A DNA stretch of 64,000 bases from Lasioglossum baleicum (GCF_051020765.1 NC_134935.1:14323579-14387578), one strand, 5' to 3'; shown: positions 1 through 11,939, counted from the stretch's first letter. Translations and numbers: made by a program. Notes: generated by a model from the sequence alone, not told the origin.

Positions 1-61
1 GTAATTATCTCGATCGTGATTGTAGGTCACAATCGGCGAATGTCTCCGAAACGCTTTGTTA

Positions 62-521
62 TTCTGGAATTCAAGCTCTGGTATGGTGCACATATTTATA
101 AATAATTGTACATTGGAGGGGTGGTAGATTTCCATAAGGTCAGGTGTCTTATCCCCAACAAAGTGACGAATTTTAAAATTGACATGATTCTCTGTGGAAT
201 TCATAGTTCATACTTTCAAAAATAATGATCTGTTAAGGGGTTGATGGACTTCCAAATTAAAAAATTAATTGACACGAATCTCTGGAATTCGTAGTCCATA
301 TTTCCAAAAATAATGATCTGTTAAGGGGTTGATGGACTTCCAAATGAAAACATTGACACGAATCTCTGGAATTCGTAGTCCATATTTCCAAAAATAATGA
401 TCTGTTAAGGGGTTGATGGACTTTCAAATGAAAAAATTGACACGAATCTCTGGAATTCCTAGTTCATATTTCCAAAAAGAATGATCTGTTAAGGGGTCGT
501 TGGACTCCCATTTTAAAAATT
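62..521. repeat. Tandem repeat array, 84-90 bp unit
   Basis: Four direct copies begin with TCTCTG(TG)GAATTC at 189, 279, 363 and 447, giving periods of 90, 84 and 84 bp. Each contains AATGATCTGTTAAGGGGT followed by a TTGATGGACT-type block. Copies two and three are nearly identical and the fourth decays after about 505. A much more diverged copy seems to lie upstream from about 62 (TCTGGAATTC, then AATAATTGTAC, then a GGGGTGGT block). There are no unique spacers between copies, so this is a minisatellite or satellite fragment. No coding frame is preserved. Confidence 0.9.
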
Positions 522-1123
522 TCTTGAATATGTTTGCCACTACCATTACCACGGTTAAAATGTTTTATGAAACACGACGTGTAGGAAAATGTTGAAGGTA
601 GGGGTAGGTTTCAGAAATCGGTATGATCGTGATGCCTGATGATTTGTAGGCTGTTTTCCGAACGCACACCTGCGCAGTGCGTGTGCACCTGCCAGTCGGC
701 CAGCAGCCGCGTGTATATACGTCGGTCAGGTGAGTATTGATCGTCGGGACCGTGCAGGAACGAGCAGGGAAGAACGGACGAGAGTGCAAGCTTCCGCGCG
801 GCAATGCCCGGGCGGAAACGCCGAGGGGGTTGAAAACGGGTTGAAAAGAGGGGCGCGGGTTCGCGGACGGAAATCGAGGACGCTTCGCTTGTCGTCTTCG
901 CGGGGGTGGAGCAACAGGCTTGGTGAAAAAGGGAGGAACAAACGCAGTCTCCTGGCTGTCGATCCTTGGCGGTCCTTATATATTTGCTGCACCACGCTGC
1001 AGATTTTATGCATTTAATGTGTTGCTCGCGCGCGTCCCACGAGGAGACCATGAAAATTGGGTAAAATCTACATACGGTGGAGTTGCAATAAATGTTCACA
1101 AATACAATAATAGATGCAATAAG
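522..1123. other. Unique segment with GC-rich island
   Basis: About 620-1060 is clearly GC- and CpG-rich against AT-rich flanks. It contains a TATA-like GTATATAC near 712 and a strong splice-donor-like GTCAG/GTGAGTATT at about 725-736. The short open frames across it on both strands resemble no protein family and overlap one another. It could be a promoter or a non-coding first exon, but nothing in the sequence confirms this. Confidence 0.3.
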
Positions 1124-1782
1124 TAGGGATGGGATCAAGTACCTCGCAAACAGGTTCGAACTTTGATTGATTGAATTCGAACTCTCTATAAGTACTTCGA
1201 AAAACAGAAATAGTACTCCTAAGTATACTCGAACCTATGCCAAACAGTTTCGAACCTTTTACAAGTATTTACTTTGGTAAACGGAAATAATACTTGCAAG
1301 TATATTCGAATCTTGGTCGAACAGCTTCGAAAATTTTATGAATATCGTAGCGGAAATTCTCTGATTTTTCTAATCATTATTCTTTTACCTTTAAAATCAA
1401 TTATGTTGTCCTCTAATGCATAATTTAATTCAACATGTATAGCTATAATTTCTGAATCTATCGGAAAAATTATTCTGAAATAGTTACGAATTTAATCAAG
1501 AAAGTGCTTAAAATCTACTATGCAGTTCTGATTTCGAAGATTCGAGTACTAGTTGTGAAAGATTCGATTCCTTTCAACATCGAAGTACTTATAAGTATCT
1601 TTTCGCTACTTGTGAGTACTCATTGCGAGGTTCGATATCAGTTTGTATAAAATGAATACTTTTCAAATATAATCATTGAAACATTATTGCTTTTAAGTAG
1701 TAATCGAAACCCATGAAATGAAACTTGGTTATTGAAATTTACTCGGATTCGTGAGTACATATTGAACTTGATCCCATCCCTA
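1124..1782. mobile_element. hAT-like non-autonomous element
   Basis: The 17-bp end TAGGGATGGGATCAAGT (1124-1140) is matched exactly by its reverse complement at 1766-1782. The flanking octamers GCAATAAG (1116-1123) and GCCATAAC (1783-1790) agree at six of eight positions, as expected for an aged 8-bp hAT target duplication. The interior is AT-rich with repeated TTCGAA and AAGTACTT blocks, and the ends continue as a looser inverted repeat (CCTCGCAA near 1140 against TTGCGAGG near 1624). No transposase frame remains. The hAT assignment rests on end style and duplication length. Confidence 0.75.
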
Positions 1783-4700
1783 GCCATAACTATTACAAGA
1801 CACAATCATTACAAAATATGTTTGATACCTTGTTCACTTTTGCTCTCTAGCGTACTGCATTTACGCGTCTGTTCTTTAACCTATTTTGATTGTTTGACTA
1901 TGATGATTTATTTGACTTGGCAGTACTCGTTTCGGTGTAGTTGCCGCATTTGCTTTGGCTCTTCAAGCTGTTCTATTTACTCGATCTAATGTATTCGTTT
2001 TAGTTGTTCTATTTGTTCTTGACCTCCTTGATCTGATTTAGATAATTGACTGTGTTTTGTATGCTGATTTCGTTTATCTTAGTCAATTCTGGGGTGTCTT
2101 CTTACGAAATTCGTGGGGGTTTAGTGTATAATATTTCCTATTTGTTGCTAGATGAAACAACTTGACCATTACAAATCAAACTGACCAAACATTGACAATT
2201 AAAAAATGAGTCACAGATAAGAGTAAAGTTACGTGTAAGAGTAGTAACGTGTGGATATGACAAACGTCTCTTTGCGTCAGGTCTAAGCTGGAACTCGTCG
2301 ATCTGAATGACGAGATGAGACGAGGCAGATTTCCATTGAGGCAAGATCCGCGGCGAAGGGCATTTTTCGAGCGGCCATCGCATTCACTGGGATGTTTTAT
2401 TCAAGCCGGCGTGAAGTTTTTAAATTGGCCGTTGGTCGGGGGCTGACCCTGAGGATGTCGGAGGTATCGATTCCGAAGTTACGCCGCCGGGAGACACTGA
2501 ATAAAAGGATCAAGGCTGTCCTACTAACGCGACGCAGGAGCGATTCGGGTCAGCGACGCTGCTAAGTATAGTCGCGACGGTCGCGCCCCTCGAACATCTT
2601 CGCTTTCTATCGTACCGATTTATTTTTAATCAAGATTGTTTACTATCCCACGATCGCGCAAATCTAATCCCCGCGCCTCTAACATAATACACAGTTTTCT
2701 AGATCCTTTTAGTCCTTCCGGAAGGATTCATTTATTAGCATCTTTTATAGCAAGATGGCTTCATTGCTCATAACAAAAAAGTATAAAGAGTAATAAAATT
2801 TTGTACTGTATAGCTGTAAAAGTAAAAATTGTTTCTCTTTTTTAACATGTTTAATAGGCTGAAAATAATGTAACAATATTTTTAGATTCTTTTATAAATG
2901 TTTTTACTGTTTTAAATTAAACCTACACACTTTTGTTATGGATGATAATTTACAACTCTAATCTAACAAGCAGATCATCAAGAATTTATCCAGCAAGTAG
3001 TTCAACGTTTAACACCGTCAACAAATTAATTTCAGGCGCTATCACTTTTAGTGAACCATTTCAGTATGTACACTGAGGGGTTTACTATATGCTCGAACGA
3101 GTCCCCGTAACAATAAAGAGGATCCGGTGTCAGGTGAGGCTCAGCTGTCCCCGAATTTCGGTTTATAATGTCCAGGGATCGAATTAATGGCTGGCGGGTT
3201 CGTCGGGTTTCCCGATTACCTGATCCTGGGTCGCAACAGAGAACTAGAACGGCGTAGCAACACGAGAGCGTCCTCTCCTTCAGGACTGTAGGAGCCACGC
3301 TGCGAAGGAGCCAAAATCAATTAACTGATAAGAGGGAGAGAGAGTAGCATCTCGTGTGATCGAGAGTATTAGTTGAAGATCCACCATCGGTGTGCAGCCT
3401 GTAGGACAGCTTAAAAGAAGATTAAAATCAATTTAATATCCCGTCTGAATAAACAGCAGAGCCTGCCAGCGATCGACAAATCAGGTGAGAAAGAGTAAGA
3501 CCGGCTGCGCGATAAGCAGAAACTCAATTAACGCGGCCGTAGAATCCCTCGGGAGTTTAAAAAGAATTGACTTTCCTCCACGTTCTTATAGAACGATGTC
3601 TTTTATCACGGCTGACTCGCTCTTTGCTTAAAAGAATATCAAATTTTAATTAATTCAAGTTATCCTCTTGCTCTTGTATTCCTTGAGAAACTTACGATCG
3701 TCCGTAATCAAATCATGAATTTTATACATGCAAATTTTGACATACAGAAAGGAATTTTATGAAATCAATAAATGTAGAAATTCAAGTCATTTTATTATAC
3801 AGTTTAGAGTTTCATTTTATTATAAATTATTAAAATATTTTCAACTGTAGTTAATATTCAATTAAGAAGGAAATTCTTCTCTGTGATGTCAGCGTTATAT
3901 CCTGTCTCTATCTCATCGCTCATAATTACACAGCAGATTTTTTTTATTCATACAAAAAAAGACGCAACAAAAACGTTTTATATTCACCATCAAAAATCGT
4001 TTACTGAAGGAAATAAAATTCTTCATCATTCTGTCATCCGTTTTTCACGAAATATTAAATTATGTTTGATTAGTGTAGTGGTCATAAACGCATTTATGTG
4101 TCAAGACCTTAGACAGTCTAAGGACCAGATCAAGTTGAGAGAATGTCAAGAAGAGAATGTCATCTCTACTTCCTATTCTCCATGAAAAAATCTTTCGTCG
4201 ACCAAATTTTAGCCTCGTAATATATAATTTGTCAGAATAATCTACAAAAATGGGAACGCACACGCTAACAATCTATTGATGAGTTTCTGAACGCACTCGC
4301 GTTGGAAACTGCAACGAAGTCCATCAGCAAATTGAAAATAGAGCGCGGCGGTCGGGGGGGGGGGGGAGTTGCCGCTATCAAGGTCCGCATAAAAAGAGCC
4401 AGCTCCGTCGTTCAAGCGTTCATAAAGCAATTAAGAGTCGAACGATGGTTCTTGCTGTCCTCAACTGTTGCACCAGGTCACTGTAAACAGCAGCAACAGG
4501 CGTCGTCAAGTGGCGGCCGCTACCCCGCTGTCGCGAGAATTCAATCGAGGCTTGCATATTACATGGCGGACAAGCTGCAGCGGTGTCAATCATTCGAATC
4601 GATCGCGCCCCTGCTAACCCTCCAATCAGCTGCAGATGATTCTTAATGTATACACCCTCGATCAAAAGTATGTGGATACTTGTTCAACTCTCCTCCTCGC

Positions 4701-6605
4701 GGAAGAAAAAGAGAATCTTCAAGGGATTTAATCAAATTTCATTCAATCAGGCTTATACAGTATTAGAGAATTTATCAGAGCAATAATTTATGTTAGTAGG
4801 CTGCGGATTTTATGCGTTTATAACAAAAATGATTTTTTATTTATATTTTTCTGAAAAAATATACATTCTTTTTAACACTAAAATAAGAGCACTTGTACTT
4901 CAAGACTATCTGTTTACATATAGAAATAACCTAGTTCCATATACCTAATGATTGTTCTAAAAAAAATTCCTAGAAATCACTATTTCACTGAAGTTACACA
5001 AGCATCCCTTACATATTTATTTGCACTATTTATACGTGCAAAAATCTATTTTTTCAATTTTGATAAAATCGAATTGGATGTTTTGAGTGAATTGTTTTGA
5101 CTGTAACAATACATTTTGGAACAAGAATATTTTTCTTTTATCTAACCTCTCTAAAGACATCTAAAAAATATTCGATCGGGGATATATGTATAGAATATAT
5201 AGATAGAATATTTTTTCGGATATTGTCCTCGATATTCTTTGATTTATTTTTATGCTTGTTACGACGAAGAGATACACGTATCAGCAGGATATTTTCGATA
5301 TTAATTACAAGCGGCACAAAGAGCACAGCTTTGCTCGCGAGGGAGACCGTTGTCCGTGTAAATAACGAGAAACGCCAAAACGAGCGCAACAATAACTCCA
5401 CGGGCAAGTTTCGCTGGAAGTTCCGAATTGGTTCCCGAGACCGTGCTCTCTCTTCTCTTCTCGTCTCTTTGTTCAGCGGAGATTTAGGGGATCCGTTAAA
5501 GAGCACCGGTGGCTCTGTTTATAAGGCCGTGGAAAAAATGAGGGAACTTTCGAAGAGTTGTTGCTTCGGGGTACGCCCTTAAATTGTTGCGTTTAACTGG
5601 GTTTTTGAGAGTGTACGAATCTTTGCTCAACACAAATCTTGAACCTTTGCCTGCTTCAAGCTGGATCATACGGTAGGTGATCCAATGTCACAGACACAGT
5701 ACGTCGCAAACGAAAAATTATTTTATAGACCAGGAATTATTTTGTGATATAAACATAACCAAAAGTTACTGAGGTAGTCTAGTTTTATACATTTTTCACA
5801 TTTAATATTTTCAAGAAATAATTCCTGCTTAGAATAATTTTTAGAAACAATTCAACTGATTGATTCTCAAATGATCACTCAAATAATAATAGAATTTTTT
5901 TAATTGTTTAATTTTAGAAAAATTTCCTTGTAGCTACCATTACATATTTCTATGTATAAAATAAGAAATAAGAATATCACGGATTTGAGGGTGAGCACGT
6001 TCCTCGAGCACAAGAGATCTGCGTCAGATTTATAAAATACAGGCACAAGTGTGCACAAGCAGTGTTCTAATCGAAATCAATTTCTCCGTAGATGATCTAC
6101 AAGAATGGGAATTTGCATGAAGATCCGGCTACCGTAGACGACGCGACGCAGCTCGGAGTTATCTCACAGCTGAGAGCTTCCCGCGTGCTCAAGAATGTAT
6201 TCAACGATTCAACGAATAAAATTGGCTCGGCTCGCTGGCTCGCTGTGAAATATGGAATAATCGATTCCGCGCTGGACGTAATTCATTTCCTCCGTGACGC
6301 GAAAGTCGATATGATTAGATACTAAATCACAATGTGGCGCATGGCGAACGTTCGCGGGGGAAGAATGATGGAGATAAAAACGATGACGTTCCTGTGAAGG
6401 TAAACAAGAATATCGTCTGGAAACTGTCTTATCCCTAGACGATTGAGATACAAATTTTTCCAACCTGATTTTCAAACATGAAGTATTACTTTATTACTTT
6501 ACTTTCTAGTTTTGCACCTTTATTAAATTTATTCCTCTTATTTTCTGGCTAGGCTACTAAGAATGGTTTTTTAATCCTTAGATAGATCAGTAATGGTCTT
6601 CCTAC
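1783..6605. other. Unique non-coding segment
   Basis: AT-rich sequence alternates with CpG-rich islands near 2280-2620, 3090-3300, 4290-4650 and 5320-5580. The longest open frame, 161 codons at 5097-5582 on the plus strand, has a low-complexity Phe/Ile/Leu-rich N-terminal half and no recognisable domain, so I do not call it a gene. A GAGAGAGAG microsatellite lies near 3335. Around 1860-2010 there are weak resemblances to the TCTACTTGTCTGAC motif that is repeated elsewhere. Confidence 0.5.
4354..4366. repeat. Run of 13 G
   Basis: A homopolymer of 13 G within a CpG-rich island. Two comparable runs occur at 7867-7878 (12 G) and 9917-9929 (13 C). Length is likely to vary between individuals and is prone to sequencing error. 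Confidence 0.9.
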
Positions 6606-6905
6606 TATTAAATCGATATCAGATAAGATTGAATGAAGACTATTTTATTCACGGGAAACGTGAGTCTGGCGTCGTGCATTTCAAAAGATTAATGGGATGC
6701 TAGAGACACTCCACATAATTGGCCTAGGGCCAATAATTTACTTTCTTTGTACTATTAGACAGACAGGATAAGATTGAATGAGGAAAATTTTATTCAAAGT
6801 AAACGTAAGTCTATCATCATTCGTTTAAGAAGATTAATGGGTGCTAGAGAGACTCTACTAGATTACCCGGTGACTCATAATTTAGGTTCTTTGGATTATT
6901 AGACA
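6606..6905. repeat. Tandem duplication, about 145 bp unit
   Basis: Two adjacent diverged copies share ATAAGATTGAATGA, TTTTATTCA, AAACGT(G/A)AGTCT, AGATTAATGGG, GCTAGAGA and AATTTA. The ATAAGATTG block lies at 6623 and 6768. TATTA-type junctions are at 6606, 6753 and 6897, giving periods of about 144-147 bp. A third copy begins (TATTAGACAG at 6897) but does not continue. No coding sense was found. Confidence 0.8.
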
Positions 6906-6906
6906 G

Positions 6907-7436
6907 CCACAAAGTGCAATTTCATCTCGCCTCACAGTCTCCGGGGTTCATTTTCAAGAATCGTAGGTTGCATAAATATTTCGCGCCCAGAAGTAAAATA
7001 TTTTTCAGTAGAACGTCCTCGGTGGTTTAGAAGACAGTTCCAGGGCCGTTTTAAGGGATCGCGTTTAATGACATCGTTTGTGCCCGTGCTCGTTCCATAG
7101 TCCTTGACTATCGGCCCCTAATGAACGGTTGGGCGCTGCTGCACCCGCCCCTGCATTGGCCCTCTGCTCGACCTTAATCGATCCTTATCGCGTCCGATAG
7201 CTTTGCGGCCCTCGAACTTCCAAAGTGCGCGCTTCGCGGTCCGTCTTCGGAAGTTCGACGGAGAACCTTACGGCTGGTCCTTAATAGCGACTGATTCGCT
7301 TCTGGCCGCTATGTTTCTCTGCAGTCAATTAATTGCTGGCTGGTCACTAAATCAACTCCACCAAACAATTTATTCATTTTACTTCTTTGTTCTCGAATTG
7401 GACTAGCTAGATGCAATCAACTGGAACCAATAGAAT
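6907..7436. other. Unique segment, no feature seen
   Basis: Moderately GC-rich sequence with no recognisable gene, RNA or repeat. It runs up to the TA target site of the MITE that starts at 7439. Confidence 0.5.
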
Positions 7437-7438
7437 TA

Positions 7439-7934
7439 CAGTAAATCCTCTATAGATGCGACAGCCACGGCGAGGTTTGGTCGCATCTATCGTATAGGGT
7501 AGCTATTTTTTATCTTTAAAGGCCGAGCCGAACGTAGAGAAGGACAGCGCGTGTAAAAAGAGACTGTTCGGGTCTCTTTCTTTTCTATACGCTATCCTTC
7601 CTTGCGCCCGAAACGTTCATCATCAATTAAACCACTAAATACAGTTGAAATTATACCGTGTTTGGTATCATTTTGCATTAGAAAAATGCCACGAATGTGT
7701 TGGTGAAAGTTCCATAAAAAAATAATGAAAAATAAAGAAGATTAAGTATTGGCGTTACATTGTGATGACGCACGGGCGTTTGAACTGTGCCGGCGACTGC
7801 GACTCTCCGCGTCGCGTTAGTAGTGGTTCACACCGGTATACCGAGCCGAGATCAGACTACTAAGTTGGGGGGGGGGGGATATTCTTGGTCGCATCTATCG
7901 TATAGAAATTGTTGCGTCTATAGAGGATTTACTG
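7439..7934. mobile_element. TA-flanked MITE with CAGT ends (pogo/Tc1-like)
   Basis: The left end CAGTAAATCCTCTATAGATG continues to GCGAC. The right end is its near-perfect reverse complement (about 7910-7934), with one mismatch in 24 bases. TA lies on both sides (7437-7438 and 7935-7936), and CAGT termini with a TA duplication are typical of pogo/Tigger-type Tc1-mariner elements. An exact 20-bp direct repeat lies just inside each end (7478-7497 and 7886-7905). The interior has an imperfect hairpin (7529-7618) and a run of 12 G (7867-7878). There is no transposase frame, so it is non-autonomous. Confidence 0.85.
7529..7618. repeat. Imperfect hairpin inside the MITE
   Basis: The arm 7539-7563 (AGAAGGACAGCGCG, then AAAAAGAGAC) pairs with 7572-7600 (GTCTCTTTCTTTTC, then CGCTATCCTTC). 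A further outer pairing of GAACGT (7530-7535) with ACGTTC (7613-7618) is possible. The fold is roughly the size of a microRNA precursor with a short loop. I see no independent evidence that it is processed, and MITE-derived hairpins are common. Confidence 0.5.
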
Positions 7935-7936
7935 TA

Positions 7937-9243
7937 ATGGAAACTAGATGAAATTAATTGGAATCAACAGGACCTGAATCAAACCAGACGCCAGAATCAG
8001 TCACATGCTGTCGATCCACGTGGAAAATCGAGATTTAACGAATCTAATTTCATCGTTCAGCTGCAGATCCGTCGTTAGCCCATCTTCGGATTCCAGTACG
8101 GGAAGTGCAGCGCCGTTTAGTGGCTCGCAATTATGCGACGGAGAACTCTCAGCGTTTCCAACGTGATACGTACGAGCGCCCATTTGCGTTGCCCGCGCGT
8201 GTACACATACGTTATACTTTACAGCTTCATGACCATTATGCGCGTCCGCTGAAGCTCGCGCAGCAGCGAGCACACACACACATACAGAAGGTCGGTTCTT
8301 CAAGGGTCGCGCGACCTTGACACGACGCCGGCATACGCGCGCGCGCGCGCTCCCTTACAATTCGCATGCTCGCGAACACACACACATACAGAGTCACAGA
8401 GCCCCTCAGTCGCGTTCTTTGCGGACGGTTGTACAAACTCGCTGAATTATACATGGGGAAACACGGCTAAGGTACTACGTGTACGCGTCGAACAACAGGG
8501 AAATTAAATCGTTGCGGCAGAATTACAGATGATACGCGCGTTCTCCAGCGGACGGTTATTATTCTCGACCTTCTTGCGTTTTCTGCCCCCCCTGTGAATT
8601 ATGTAGTCCCTACCGTGGACCGGTTTGATAGTTCTCTGGGGAAGTGTTCTGCGGGGAACTTACCGAATACTTAGTTATCCCCGCCGGGAACTCGGCTTAC
8701 TTAGTCGTCGTTGGACAATTTCTGTTTGGAGATCTTGATCGTCGAGTAATTCGTCGATTTCGTACTTCATTGACTCGGGGTGTACTGAACTTCGGGGGGT
8801 TCATGAACGAGGGGCCGTGAATGATCGAGCAAGTTCGACTTTCTGAGATCGTTATAGTCCTCCCGAGGTGGTGGACCTTGATCGATGAGTGGTTTAGGTC
8901 GTAGAACTTGTCTTTGTGCGACTCTGAATGGAATCCTATTTTTCAGTGGAACGTGATTGATTGAGCAGGTTAGCTCGTAGAACTTTGTTTTCGCGAGGTC
9001 TGGCTGTTGATAGAGGTCATCATAGGAGTTCATTCCAACGTGGTCACCAGATCGTAGGATTGTATGATAATGAGATCTTGACAGCATAGAGAACTTAATT
9101 ATTGATGCTGCTCAACGTTGTGAAACTTGATCCTTGAGCAATCTGATTGGTCAATTTAATCTTATGTCATTGTAGATACCGCAGAATTTGATTTGGATCA
9201 AGACAAGTACCAGCCACCCATGATCAAGGATGGAGAAAATAAT
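7937..9243. other. Unique segment with simple-sequence tracts
   Basis: CpG-rich, with CA-type repeats near 8270-8285 and 8380-8390 and an alternating CG tract at about 8336-8350. From 8600 to 9080 the sequence is unique with no protein similarity I recognise; the 106-codon minus-strand frame at 8767-9087 looks incidental. Confidence 0.45.
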
Positions 9244-9690
9244 AATCCCAACAAAAACATCCTGTAAATAGGAGCCAAGTTCTTATAGCCGTAAAAAGTT
9301 GTGAGATCAAACAAAATACGGCCAAGCTCGTTAGCTTAGAAATACCTCTTGCAATACTGAAAAAAGCGTTTGTAACAATTAGTTTAAAAGAATGCTATTT
9401 AATTTTTAAAGAGATGCATGAAGGGCTAAATTATTCCAACTTGGCCGCTACCTAACACCTTTTATGGCCATTGGTTTAAAAAGTAACGGCCAAGTTTGAA
9501 TAATATAGCCCTTCATGCATCTCTTTAAAAATTAAATAGCGTTTTTTTAAACTAATTTTTAGAAATGCTTCTCTTAGTATTGCAAGAGGTATTTCTGAGC
9601 TAACGAACTTGGCCGTATTTTGTTTGATCTCACAACTTTTTACGGCCATAAGAACTTGGCTCCTATTTACAGAATGTTTTTGTTGGGATT
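9244..9690. mobile_element. Foldback element with about 200-bp arms
   Basis: The left arm (9244-9448) is reproduced as an inverted copy at 9488-9690 around a loop of about 40 bp. It begins AATCCCAACAAAAACAT and the other end finishes ATGTTTTTGTTGGGATT. Inside, GGAGCCAAGTTCTTA, GATCAAACAAAATACGGCC and AGAGATGCATGAAGGGC all appear in both arms, with only scattered mismatches and small indels. No clear target duplication was found. The 80-codon minus-strand frame over the right arm follows from the inverted repeat and is unlike any family I know. Confidence 0.9.
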
Positions 9691-11938
9691 TCATCAATTC
9701 TTGCTGAAATTTCATCAATTATCAAGTAGGTATTACTCTTATCCCCGAGTCATTAAATCCTAAACAGTCCAAATGGCAAAATAGAGGACAGGGAACAAAA
9801 ACCTAAACAACGCAGCGACGATCAAAGAGAAAAAATCCTTTTCTAATCTGCAAGAGAAAATCCATAATCAATGTATCGAACATTAACACTCTGCCGTCGG
9901 CGCTCAGATCCGTTTGCCCCCCCCCCCCCGCCGCTATGGACGATGCTCGGTGCAGTTTCTTTTGTTTACGTTAGAGCGATTATTTTTTTCATCAGTATTT
10001 GTTGCGACTTCGAAGCTAATAAAACGTATACTTACGTATATGTTATGCTGCTATGTTCTATCCTACGTACCTATTTCGTAATGTTTTTTTTTTCAATACG
10101 ACCCCTTTATGGTGTAAAATTTCAAACTTTGATAATTATTCCTTTGAGTGTTTGTTATGGTGGACCTATGTACCAAATTTCAAGCTTATAGGTCAACGGG
10201 AAGTACCCAAAAGGTTTTGATGATCTGTCAGTCAGTCAGTCAGTGACAAATTTAGCGATTTTTGAGATCCTATATCTCGGAACCTACTAATGTTGAAAGA
10301 TTAATGTTTTGTCAATATTGAGACATGATAGCATTTAACAAGTGTACGAAATTACATCTCTCCATCTGCCTCCAGTGCCGAGTTATAAGCCTCTAAAAAA
10401 CGGCTAAGTTGTTTCGTGTAAAAGGAGGTAGTGCAAGAACTTGGCTGATGCACTACGGTGCACCTAGATAATTGTCACCCATCTTTGCCGAGCACTCAAG
10501 GACACGATGCTCGATCTGAGTGATCGATTTCACATCGAGCCAATCACTGCTACTAAACGAGACTCTGACGTATTTCCGATTTTTATCATGTGACAAAGCT
10601 ATTTCGAGAAACAGCATCCGGGACTCATGCTCCATTGTAATTTCTGCAATGGAACATGATGTTCTACCTAGTTGAATTATTTTTCAACTCTATTCATTAG
10701 CATCGTCGTTCAGCTGGTACACCGCGAACTGCCACTAACAATGCACAGTTAACGGAGCGTCTTTACGTGTGCGGTGCGGTCTGCGCGTTGTCGCTCGCGA
10801 ATAAATTATTTGCAACGCACGTTCGCGTCGCCACGAAGGAAACAGCTGTAGTGTGAACTCGAAACTACGTCAGCGGAACAATTCTGCCTTGAAACTTGTT
10901 AACCAATCTTACCACTCTGCCCGGCTAACACAATATCAGTCTCGCGGAGCGTTTCATTCGGCGATATGACACATTCATGGAAAGAACAATACTGTCGTTC
11001 GGCCATCCATAATTCATATCGAACCAACCGAGCAACACGATCGATGGAAAACATGGTTGCATAAATGATAATAATAGTCGCAAAGAAAACATATCATCGA
11101 ACGCGATCACAACGGGAAAGAAAGAGACCTCTCGAGATCTTGTTAACTCTCTCCCCGGAACTTCGCCGGGAAGAATATTAATAACATTTTTAAACAGTTT
11201 CCAAACTTTCCGGCGCGGCGGTTTAATCGAATTCTAAACTGTCGAGAGGAACGAAAACTTTCCGTTGCCTTACAGCGCACAACCTATTTTTGTTGCCACG
11301 ATTCTCACGGGCGTGTCTGTCCAGCGATTTAATAACCTGCCGTCTATTCCACTTGTCTGACCATGGACGGGTCTTCTCCACTTACTTCTCTTGAAACCAC
11401 TCGATGCCTTATGCAATCCGCAGCCTATTTATAAAGACACTTAAAAACTTTTCCGCGGCGAAAGCCAAGCCGCACTATAGCCTCTGCATACTAATTCGTC
11501 CACCAACTGCGACGAACAGCCGCGGTAATATCGGTCTGCAATTCGTCCGTATTTATGCAATGTTACAAAGTTTTACGTATGTACAGTGAAACTTTTGTGG
11601 ATACTTTGTCGTCGTTGTAAAAATCGATGTCCGGTAGAGCTCTGGCGACACACGCCTGTGTATCCTATTATTTAAATTCACTAGCTTCACAACCTCAAAT
11701 TACACTTTTATCGTCACCTGCCTCGAACAACTTTTCCTTGATACACAGTTTTCGGAGCTGGTTAAACTATGATCAAAGGAAAACTGCATGACCCAACTTT
11801 TTCAAACTTGCTGAATGTATTCCATAACCTCTCGTTTATATCCGAAACAAGAATTATTTGGCTAGTTTAATTTTTAAGATTGGAAACATTGAGGATTCTG
11901 GACAATGTCAAGAAAATTGTATTATGACGTTTGGATAT
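9691..11938. other. Unique segment, low-complexity tracts
   Basis: Contains a run of 13 C (9917-9929), a T tract near 10084 and a (GTCA)n tract at about 10228-10244. Around 10166-10200 it shares a pattern (ATTTCAAG, then TAG, TCA, GGAAGT) with 61809-61845. The 106-codon plus-strand frame at 9871-10191 is Pro-run plus hydrophobic low complexity and is not convincing as a gene. From 10700 to 11600 there are CpG-rich blocks without recognisable content. Confidence 0.45.
10160..10256 (+). repeat. Dispersed-repeat fragment with (GTCA)n tail
   Basis: The order ATGTACC, ATTTCAAG, TAGGTCAACGGGAAGT, then a GTCA tetranucleotide run, parallels 61797-61895 (ATGTAACC, ATTTCAAG, TAGCTCATCAGGAAGT, then an ACAGACAAACAAACAA run). 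The shared order at two loci suggests one old family that ends in a simple repeat. I cannot classify it. Confidence 0.45.
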
Positions 11939-11939
11939 A

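Noticed and set aside
62..521. Regular direct repeats that could suggest a CRISPR array
   Set aside because: Whole 84-bp units repeat with no unique spacers, in an insect-like nuclear context.
5097..5582. 161-codon plus-strand open frame
   Set aside because: The N-terminal half is Phe/Ile/Leu low complexity from AT-rich DNA, the rest overlaps an equally long minus-strand frame, and no domain or splice context is visible.
8767..9087. 106-codon minus-strand frame
   Set aside because: No domain, no splice signals at its edges, and no support beyond being open.
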